Part shown: positions 55,836 to 64,000 of the stretch, in pieces
How positions within the stretch are numbered: the stretch's first letter is position 1
How the letters are laid out: the number at the start of each line of letters is the position of its first letter
DNA from: Prostheceraeus crozeri
Taxonomy: Eukaryota; Platyhelminthes; Polycladida; Euryleptidae
Direction: 5' to 3'
Assembly (NCBI GenBank): GCA_907163375.1
Contig: CAJQUW010004775.1
Location: 701,235-765,234 of the forward strand
Length of the DNA: 64,000 nucleotides
The notes under the pieces: model-generated
What the model was told of the DNA's origin: nothing
Databases searched by the model: none
Seen by the model: the letters and a program-made list of their open reading frames with translations, nothing else
Translations under genes and position numbers: made by a program

Positions 55836-58153
55836 AAATTACACGTCTAACACATTGTTAAATTTATTTTTTCTTTTGTTATTTTCTTTTCAGAACATTT
55901 TTAAACGATCTGTTGTTCTTGTTTGAAGTTCAGTTCTATGATTTCTTTGTTACATCGACGACATCAGATACATTTTAACATGCTCACGTAAATCTTGTGG
56001 TCTACATTTTTATTTTGAAGTTAAATATTCATATGTAGATGGAGATTGGGGAGGCTTATAATTGGATATAATACAAATTTCACTCATTATAAGATATATC
56101 TGATGTGGTCAGAATTGATAATGAAGTTGCGTACAAATGTCACTATCAAATTTGTGCATTTTTAAAATACATCGCTACTGCTTTTGATTGATTTGAAGGC
56201 TTGCCATATTGTACGTATATTTCCTCGATGTGTATATACTAAGATGTCTCTGCAGAATTTGATCCATGGATCTCAAATGCATCTCGAAACTTATTCCTAA
56301 CTACTGTATTTTTAACCATTATGTCGAGAGACGAGGAAATATATGTTGGAAAATATCGTGTATTATTTTTCATTTAATAGATAACCTTCGATTACAGCTG
56401 CCTTCTCCATTTTCACTCATGTAATTAATGGGATAGGAATGGTGTCTGAGATGCAACAGGTCGATGATCTGTAACTGATATTAAATGAGAAATGCATACC
56501 AAGTATATGATATCTTTTTGTAATGTGATGGTTGCGTTCCACTTATTGCAAAATGAGCTCAGTTACATCAATCATCATTAAAAGAAATTGTTTGAAATTC
56601 CCGAAGTGCAAAGTCAGTTCATAAAGAAAAATTCAAAATTATGGTAAGTTAGCATTTCAGTCAAGACAGATCTCATTCTGGTGGCATGAAATTGATTAGA
56701 AGATGCAATGATACATCAATGATTAAGGTGAATCATATAAAGATGAATTATATTATATTACATGTATTACTCAATTGAGACGAGTACATGTACATCAATT
56801 AATTGATAAATGTAATGGTAGTAGACTAATTGGAATTAATGGGGGATTATTCATAGTAGATAAGATAAGAAGATCTCCAATTTTCTCCAGAAAATATAGA
56901 ATGTTTTATTTTTCAACATCAGAAAATTAGGGATCTTCTTATTTTCATCTGTATAATGGTAGTCCTAGAATTGATACTTGTTATGGTATCAGGAAACAAA
57001 ATTAAACGATGTATCTTTTACTTTTTGTCTGATGCCACAAAATTAGCAGGTGTATTTCACAGAATTATGTATTTTGCTACAGTTGCGTTGTGGTTTAGAT
57101 GCATGCATATTTTTCATTTGAATTCATTATTTTCACATGGACTTTTTATTCAGAATTATTCAGGATTAGAATATCATCTTAAGATTTATTCTGGGTTTCT
57201 GCAATACATCCACATCCCTGCTAAAAATGTGCAAGAATTTTTGAAATCTGACTGCTGATTTGGAATTAGCATGTCAGATTTGCATAGAAACAATAGTAAA
57301 TACTTGTTAAACATATTTTATTTAGGTAGCTTTACATGTATAAATAGCACATGTACATGTATGAAAATTTAAAAACATTGTATCTCTAGAGAAATACTCC
57401 AAACCTTTGAAATCTAAATGCAGAGTAGAAGCAAGATGTCAAATTTGTTAAGAATGAATGGAAAATACATGTTAGACATATTTTTATGGATGGGCATACT
57501 TATACAGAAATTTTTGATATATTACTATTAAGGTTGTAAATAAGTAGTAGTATGTATTACATGTCAAAGAAGGCTATTTTGTGATTTCTACGGTGCATGC
57601 CGCTGTATATCATCTTTTCATGTTCATCAGATTCCTATTTACACTTTCTAGTGTAAATAAAGTGTGTGCTAAAACATCATTTCATTTTAAACAAAATTAT
57701 TGAAATGTATGAGAGTCGTGACAGAATTCATAACTTTCAAAAATGTACTTTTCAAAATAGGTCATCCATGTGACCTTCCCATGGATCGAATGCAACCAAA
57801 TTTGGTGAAAATTTTGGAAATACACTGAAACTAAAAGTCACGAAAACCTAAAGCGATCAGTTTAGTTTTAGGAGTTCCACAGAAAAATTGCGGAAGGGGA
57901 GAATCGGCGCCCCCCCCCCCCCGGTATGGATAGGGTTAAAGCAAATCTATTTTAGCAGTAAGATAGCACTCTCACAAATATAACAACAATCTCACAGTCA
58001 TTAGATAATAGCAGTAGAAAAGTTTGCAAAAGCTTAAACTTCTATTATCCTGTTAATTTGATTTATTAGAACTGTTCTGTAACTTGTGGCTGTTTGAAAC
58101 AATGAATTCTAATCGAGTTTGACAATACGCACCCACTATGATATTTACTTACA
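55836..58153. other. long AT-rich intergenic stretch
   Basis: About 2.3 kb with no recognised gene. The plus-strand frame at 56956-57258 is hydrophobic but unfamiliar. A run of about 15 C residues lies at 57910, just after CGGCG, in otherwise AT-rich DNA, and is a likely assembly trouble spot. Confidence 0.45.
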
Positions 58154-60879
58154 GTGATGGATTCCAAATTCAAAGCGAATAAATGTCGAAAACGAAAAGT
58201 CGTGCGCTCGGATAGCGATAATCCAAAACAACATAACAAGACGCCCATTTCATCCTCAAGATCGGAGAGGAATAGAAGATATTATAGGAGAAAAAGTTGG
58301 GCAAGGAAGCAATGTAACTACGTCCCAGAAGAGAGGAAACTTTCATTTTATCGATGGCAAATCCACCGTGCCTGTAACAAGCGCCGACCATGTACCAGAA
58401 GAGAACAGTAGCATCGAAGATGAGATGACCTCCGACCATGTATCAGAGAACAGTAGCATCAAAGATGAGATGACCGTCGACCATGTAGCAGAGGAGAACA
58501 GTAGCATCGAAGATGAGATGACCGCCGACCATGCACCAGAAGAGAACAGTAGCATCGAAGATGAGATGACCGCCGACCATGTATCAGAGGAGAACAGTAG
58601 CATCAAAGATGAGATGACCGTCGACCATGTAGCAGAGGAGAACAGTAGCATCGAAGATGAGATGACCGCCGACCATGCACCAGATGAGAACAGTAGCATC
58701 GAAGATGAGATGACCGCCGACCATGTATCACAGGAGAACAGTAGCATCGAAGATGAGATGACCGCCGCATTTAGAACTCATGTACCCCGTCGAGCTATTG
58801 ATAATATTCCACTTTATGAAGCATCTGACCTTTCAACTCAAGAAAGTGCGATTCTCATTTTGTCGTTTATCTTTGAATCTGGACTGAAAAAAGAAAGTAT
58901 AGACGCACTTTTGAAGCTGATCTCGATTCATCGTCCTTCGCCAAACAGATGCATCTCTTCGAAATATCGGTTGTTCAAATACATAGAATGCCCCAATTTT
59001 GTAACATACCACCGATTTTGCACAGAATGTAATTTCTATATTGGAGCGTTTGACAACCAAACGATAAATCAGTCAACGTGCTCTGCTTGTAATGCAACAC
59101 TTAACACGAACTCAATCGATACCGGTACTTTCATAGAATTTGATATTGAATGCCAGATTCGCGATTTGATTGCTCGACATCCTTATTTGCATAACCATGC
59201 TAACTCGACTGCTTTACAATATGGATTCATTAATTCACCTCGATATATTGACTTAATAAATGACCCTTCCTTTGGATGTTATGATTTGTCTTACAGTTGG
59301 GGCTTGGATGGGTTTTCCTTTCCTAAAACATCAAATTTCCAAGTAACCCCTTTGTATCTTTCCATCAATGAACTTCCTCGGAATGTTGTTATGAATGAAG
59401 TTTTATGCACAGGGATTTGGTACGGTCATCAACGAGCTGTTTCATCGATATTTCTGAGACCCCTTATCGAACGTTTGAATGAATATCGAAGTAGTGGCAT
59501 ACTAATTGAGGATAAACGTGTGCACTTGCATCCACTGGTAGGATGCGTAGATGCAGTTCAGAAAGCCGAGGTGCAAAAGATACACCAATTCAATGGTGAA
59601 TTCGGATGTGGTACATGTTGCCATCCTGGTCAACGTGTTGCCAAAGGGAGAGGTTATGTCAACGTGTATCCTTATTCACCTAACGGTCACCAAATATGGT
59701 TGATGGAAGAAACTACAACTTATGGTCGTATTGTTGAGGAAAGTGATATTAGACATATAAATGGTGTACTCGGTGTTAGTATACTTTCGACTCTGGATGG
59801 ATTTAATTACATTGATGATCTTCCGCCTGATCCTCTTCACCAAGTGTATTTGGGAGTCGTAAAGAGTTTGTTCGCATTGTGGTTTGATGCAGAAAATTGT
59901 CAATCAGCATGGGATATCGGCAAAAAAAATCAATGAAAGTGATTTGGTTGTTTCGACTTACGAAGTTCCTTACTTGATCTCACGCAACCCGAGAAGTCTC
60001 AAAGAGAGAAAACATTTTCGCGCCCATGAATACGAAAATTGGCTTCTGTATTACGAACCAGTTGCTCTCAAAGGAATTTTGAAGAAAAAGTACTATCACC
60101 ACTTCCTACTCTTGTCTTCTGCAACTCACAAGCTTAATGAAGAAAATATTAGTGCCAGTCAGATGGAATCAGCTGCATCAACATTAATATTGTTTGAGAA
60201 ACTACATCAAAAATTGTATGGAATTTCGCACATGACATACAACATTCATCAGACATGCAGACATCTAGTCAAAGCTGTTCAAAGGTACGGACCTCTGTTC
60301 TTATTTTCGACCTCACCGTTTGAAAATAAGCATTTCAGATTGAAGACAAATGTGAAAGGCACATAGAGGGCACCAATGCAGGTGTCCAATCACATACGAG
60401 ATAACTGTTTGTTACATGCCAAACAGAATCTGATACCGGACCAGTTATTGAATTACACAAAGATCAAAAACAGTATTCCACAATCCTCATTATCTATCAA
60501 GGGATGCGCACTGTATGGACCGAGTAGAACTCTATCCGACCATTACCAAAGATATATTTGCGAACACTATGATGGTAACTTCTTACAATTTTAACGGTTG
60601 AAAACCAATACTGGAATCTGGTGTCAATCTGAAGATTATGGTCATTTTGGGCAAAAACGGTACAATGGATTCATTGATGTATACACATCTGATGATAGCT
60701 CTGAAGAAACACAGAGAGCTGCACTAGAAGTGCAAAGGATAGTAGTAAATACTACCTCTGAATGTCATGAAGGTCAAGAATGTCAGGAACATAGCAAGAT
60801 TCTATTGATATGTAAGGAAATAGTTGTGGGACTGTATCGTCGGACTCCAGCCTCAAAACTCAAGAGTATCTCAACCTGA
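58154..60879 (+). pseudogene. CACTA/EnSpm-type (Tnp2-like) transposase, nearly intact
   Basis: A large plus-strand transposase of the animal CACTA/Tnp2 type. A basic N-terminal frame (58154-58411, KRKVVRSDSD) overlaps the main frame (58368-59936), which holds the acidic repeat and then a four-Cys zinc site (CTEC, CSAC). After it come LSYSWGLDGFSFPKTSNF, VTPLYLSINELP, GIWYGHQ, HLHPLVGCVDAVQKAEVQ, FNGEFGCGTCCHPGQ and DPLHQVYLGVVKSL, the usual DDE-core landmarks of this family. The C-terminal part continues at 59884-60879 (YENWLLYYEPVALKGIL, MTYNIHQTCRHLVKAV, FPFE-like SPFENKHF). Lesions seen: an indel in an A run near 59921-59929 and in-frame stops at 60364 and 60592. The terminal repeats of the element were not found. 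Confidence 0.82.
58380..58770 (+). repeat. 48-bp coding tandem repeat in the CACTA protein
   Basis: Eight units of 48 bp, each encoding about 16 residues of the form DHVxEENSSIxDEMTx. The second unit is one codon short. The units follow a three-unit (144-bp) higher-order order: the sequence VA / AP / VS at the variable position repeats twice, each time ending in the VS unit. The stretch is strongly acidic and Ser-rich. Confidence 0.92.
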
Positions 60880-60900
60880 CAGCTACCTACCCTTACATCA

Positions 60901-61232
60901 TAAAATGAAAAAATTGCGTTATAAAGAGAACTACGTTGTCGTAGATGCTTCCTCTATTCGAAGTTGCTTAGTTGGACTTGGTTGCTCCATCGCGTCCGTT
61001 CCGTAATGAAATGAACTCATTACAGATGAATGAACACACAGTTGTTAAGCACAAGACTGGAAAGTATGGAGTCATAAAGGCGAATCAAATTATCCGTCAA
61101 ATCGACGATAAATCTTGGATTGTCGAAACAAACAAAAATACAAAAGGTTCATCATATGCGGCGGAGCCGGTTCAGACGTTTCAAAATGCTCGTGACGAAA
61201 AAAACCTTGCGAGTGAACCAGCAGGAGAAACG
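60901..61232 (+). CDS. possible second exon or protein of the CACTA element
   Basis: Two overlapping plus-strand frames follow the transposase. One reads MKKLRYKENYVVVDASSI. The other (61018-61232) reads NEHTVVKHKTGKYGVI, then KSWIVETN, and runs into a good splice donor (ACG followed by GTAAGA at 61233). The short beta-rich make-up resembles small modules found behind animal transposases. The function is unknown and the frame relation to the transposase is unclear. Confidence 0.35.
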
Positions 61233-63223
61233 GTAAGAATATCCTTATTTTTGGTTTCTCATAATTTAGCTAATTTTCTCATTTTGGTAAAGTAGCACAT
61301 TCTGGGGATCTAGAAACCAAGTCAATTTGTATCGCTTAAACTGTTCACTACACAAAGTATACATGTACAATTATACATGCGAGTATGTCTTCATTCTTTC
61401 CGTGTACTACTGTAGGCCTATTTGCCTAATAAGAAACATTATTATTATATTTAGATCATAGCCTCCGCATGTGTTTAATTTCATAGATAATTGATTGTGT
61501 ATGAATGAGAAATGCTCAATCTTTTATTATTGTTCAAACTATAGCTCGATTTCAGCCTCATATCATTTTCACCAGAAATCCTAGGTTTGTAGGCTAACTG
61601 ACTCCACTGATTTAGTGAAATTAAAATATTGATATATTTTACAGATGTAGGATTATACTATAGTATATCGCCATATCATACATTCAAACGTTACAGGTTT
61701 CACAACTAACACAATCAGGTATGTATCTTGAATACAATGTTGAGACGCCGTTTCCTTGATAAGATACTTTATTGGAATAGGTTTTCTGATCAGCAAATTT
61801 CAAACCATGTTTAATGGAACTAAACTGCATTTTGTAGTTTTCAATTTTCGGGATTGTCGTGATTGACAATTTAATATCTTACCATGTGTTCTCAAGATGC
61901 GTCCATTTGCTTAGTTGAAAAAAAGATGTTTGACAGTTCCGTTTGCTTGTTTGTTTTTAGCCAATAGATATGTACAGGAACTGCAAATAGTTGCACTTAA
62001 TTATAAAGATTACAAAGTGCCAGTTCACCGTGGCATATCGAATAGAATATTGTCTTCAGACTTGGACTTAATTATTCGGATATTCAGAATTTAACTTATT
62101 TAGTTAAAATGACAAACGTGTTTGGGTTAATATATAACTGAGGGTTGTTAAATGATTCAGTATTGTACTTAATATACCAAAAATTCTGGTTCAACAATAA
62201 TCAGGGGTCTCACTCGGCAAAAAATCAAAAAATATACAAAAAATTTAAGAGTGTGGCATAAAATAGCAAAAAAAGTAACGAATGGTAAAAAATGGCAAAA
62301 AATCTGGGATTTTTACTAGCTTCAGTAGTAATTTTTTTTACTTATGTTTCTGTGGTCTTAAATGTCTTAATAATCTTAAATGGTATGGTGGAAATTGCTA
62401 GCAATCAAAAATTCAGCACGTAATTTTGCTGTATGCTTTCATTTCAGTCACTGATAAATTCTATATATTTTTTATTCTTCTGTCATCAAGAATAGGGGGA
62501 AGTGGGGCACGTTCACCCAAAATTCATAAAAAAAAGTTCTTGACTTCTACTTATTAGAATGTTGTATTTAAAGTATCATAACATCTAGAGAACTTGTATT
62601 TATATATAAAATACGTATAGTTCGACCAAGCCAAAAACATTTTCTAGTCCAGGAATTCAAACATTTTAAAAGCATTTAATTGGCCGAATAGGGAAGGTTG
62701 GCCCACTGCAAGTGATGTTATGGAAACTATTACTTTCATGTAGGAAATAAAAACTGAAAATAATCAACAAATTAACCATATTACATCGCAAACTAAAGAG
62801 ATGTAGCGGAGATTTGATACAGATAGCAGAAATTAAATACTAAATTAGGACCTTAAACACGTTTTATCCTCTAATGTTTTGTTCCTTATAAAAATACATG
62901 ATCTAATGTACCCCATGGGTGAAAGTGGGTCGTCACTTTTCATAATCCAATGTCATTTTTATCGAACAAAAATCAAACCGGTTGCAACGAGCAATTGTTT
63001 GTTTTAAGGACATGCAGCAGTGCTGGAATGCCAAGAATTAGGAAATTTCGCTTCAGTTTGCAATGAGTAGCACCAAAACAAAAATTTTCGAAAAATTTCA
63101 AAAAAAGCAAAAAAATTTTTGTCTGTTAATCAGTCTCGAATGATATACATCTAAGAATTACATAATAGTCAATTATGCAAGACAATTATTCTAATAAGCG
63201 TATAATATACTTCGAAGCTACAT
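61233..63223. other. intergenic, A-rich patches, no gene
   Basis: About 2 kb of AT-rich DNA. Repeated GGCAAAAAAT / AGCAAAAAAA words at 62215-62310 and 63080-63120 might be the two ends of an old element. I could not define an inverted repeat. Confidence 0.4.
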
Positions 63224-63990
63224 CGGAGATGTAACCGGTCGCCGGTCCGGTCTGATGTGAGGAAGAATATATCATGTGGAATCCATCATATCAATCATTT
63301 TGATCAAGTAACATTGTAGAAAAAAATATAGTATCAAAGTAGAAAGGTAAGCCGAATGTTTCTATAAATAATGTAAATAATATAACTGCCTAAGCTTTCG
63401 CCAACCGATCTTCTTAAAGGATATCAAATAAGTATTTGTTATCTTGGTTGTTGTAACATCCATATCTGACGGTGCTAGAGTCATGCTAGGGAGACGATCG
63501 GGAGTTGCTGCGCGTCTCTTGGTTCAGTTTGTAAAACTATTTGTGTGCCATTGTCTTAACCATTGCCTCGAGTTAGCTGTCGGAGACTCAGTTGATGACG
63601 TGACTGCAGTGAATCACTCCAAATCCTTCATGGATTGTTTGTATAGTTTTATCAGTCACTCATATCGAAATAACGCGATCTACATCTTGCTAGCATTGAT
63701 CTTAATTCTCAACTATGAAAATACACTGTATATCTAATAATTATGGATTTGAAAACCCTAAAAATGTTTATACGCATGTATATGGCCTATGCTTAGACTA
63801 TAGGCCTACAGCCTAGGCTCGCACATTAGAATTTGGCCTTTAGGCTTTAGCGCCTGCTCCTGTACGCCTCCATACTAGCAATACAGACTCACATAGACCT
63901 ATTCGCTAAGCTATAGGCAATACATGTTTAGCTCTATAAGGCCTATTCATCGAAAGATCCGGTCGCCGGTCCGGACCGGTTACATCTCTG
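63224..63990 (+). mobile_element. hAT element with CCGGTCGCCGGTCCGG subterminal motif
   Basis: The left end is CGGAGATGTAACCGG and the right end in reverse complement is CAGAGATGTAACCGG. Both are followed by overlapping GGTCCGG / GGTCGCCGG palindromes (63237-63255 and 63957-63980). The interior holds a hAT transposase fragment. The 8-bp flanks do not match, so either the ends are mutated or the right boundary is slightly off. The window ends 10 bases later. Confidence 0.72.
63444..63737 (+). pseudogene. hAT transposase fragment (KIAA1586/ZBED-like type)
   Basis: A 97-residue frame. The segment SDGARVMLGRRSGVAARL, then CHCLNHCLELAVGDSV, then VNHSKSFMDCLYSF matches the central hAT core, in which S-D-G-A-x-V-M-x-G followed by a H-C-x-N-H-x-L-x-L-A strand is typical. 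It holds one catalytic Asp region only. The rest of the protein is missing from this deletion derivative. Confidence 0.72.
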
Positions 63991-64000
63991 AATACATATT

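Noticed and set aside
58343-58747. 134-residue minus-strand frame rich in Ser and Trp
   Set aside because: It is the antisense reading of the 48-bp coding repeat of the CACTA protein. A repeat whose length is a multiple of three opens all frames.
62215-63120. Possible element bounded by GGCAAAAAAT words
   Set aside because: The A-rich words are low-complexity and no terminal inverted repeat or target duplication can be defined.
1-64000. LTR retrotransposons, retroviruses, Polintons, CRISPR arrays, bacterial-type operons
   Set aside because: I looked for paired long repeats, gag/pol/integrase motifs, capsid-type genes and regular spacer arrays and saw none. The tandem repeats present have other structures.

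Overview
The window is nuclear DNA of an animal. It is AT-rich and gene-poor, has split genes with GT/AG junctions, a single-exon seven-transmembrane receptor, and a dense, nested load of DNA transposons (piggyBac, Tc1/mariner of the DD34E and DD41D types, hAT, Tigger/pogo, PIF/Harbinger-like, CACTA/EnSpm) plus worn LINE and Penelope-like pieces. The transposon spectrum and frequent words such as taggcctac and acatgtacatg remind me of marine invertebrate deuterostomes, perhaps an echinoderm, but this is an impression and not a proof. I saw no retroviral, LTR or Polinton-type element.

Host genes are few. (1) A rhodopsin-class GPCR lies at 7797-8771 (+). (2) Three homologous terminal exons of ferroportin (SLC40A1, the cellular iron exporter) lie at 24069-24926, 43661-44518 and 51870-52703, all on the minus strand, all starting at an AG acceptor in phase 0 with the same Gly-Trp-Lys, and all running to a stop. 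I found none of the N-terminal ferroportin exons between them. They are either three tandem genes with unseen 5' exons or one gene with alternative 3' exons. All three carry Asn and Lys where human ferroportin has Cys326 and His507. (3) A plus-strand terminal exon of an uncharacterised animal protein family lies at 25269-25508 and is cut by a Tc1 element.

Layout: 0.4-3.1 kb full-length broken piggyBac; 4.7-7.5 kb two MITEs and a LINE tail; 7.8-8.8 kb GPCR; 10.6-11.4 kb repeat built on a GTCCTCTGACCGAGA word; 12-15.5 kb LINE relic, then a DD41D mariner inside a hAT-type MITE; 17.7-19.3 kb Tc1 copy 1; 21-23.6 kb two hAT-type elements; 24-27.3 kb ferroportin exon 1, the plus-strand exon and another Tc1; 27.4-28.0 kb a tandem array of about 100-bp units; 29.1-34.1 kb a hAT element with perfect 8-bp target duplication holding Tc1 copy 2; 36-38.5 kb LINE tail, GC-rich patch and MITE; 39.8-41.2 kb internally deleted piggyBac; 43.7-52.7 kb ferroportin exons 2 and 3 separated by Tigger, LINE, mariner and Penelope debris; 53.4-54.5 kb Harbinger-like element; 55.6-55.8 kb palindrome cluster; 58.1-61.2 kb CACTA/Tnp2 transposase with a protein repeat; 63.2-64.0 kb hAT element.

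The genes do not form an operon-like unit. What ties the region together is the ferroportin exon array, into whose gaps transposons have repeatedly inserted. Clear target-site duplications (TTAA for piggyBac, TA for Tc1, 8 bp for hAT) let the order of several insertions be read directly.
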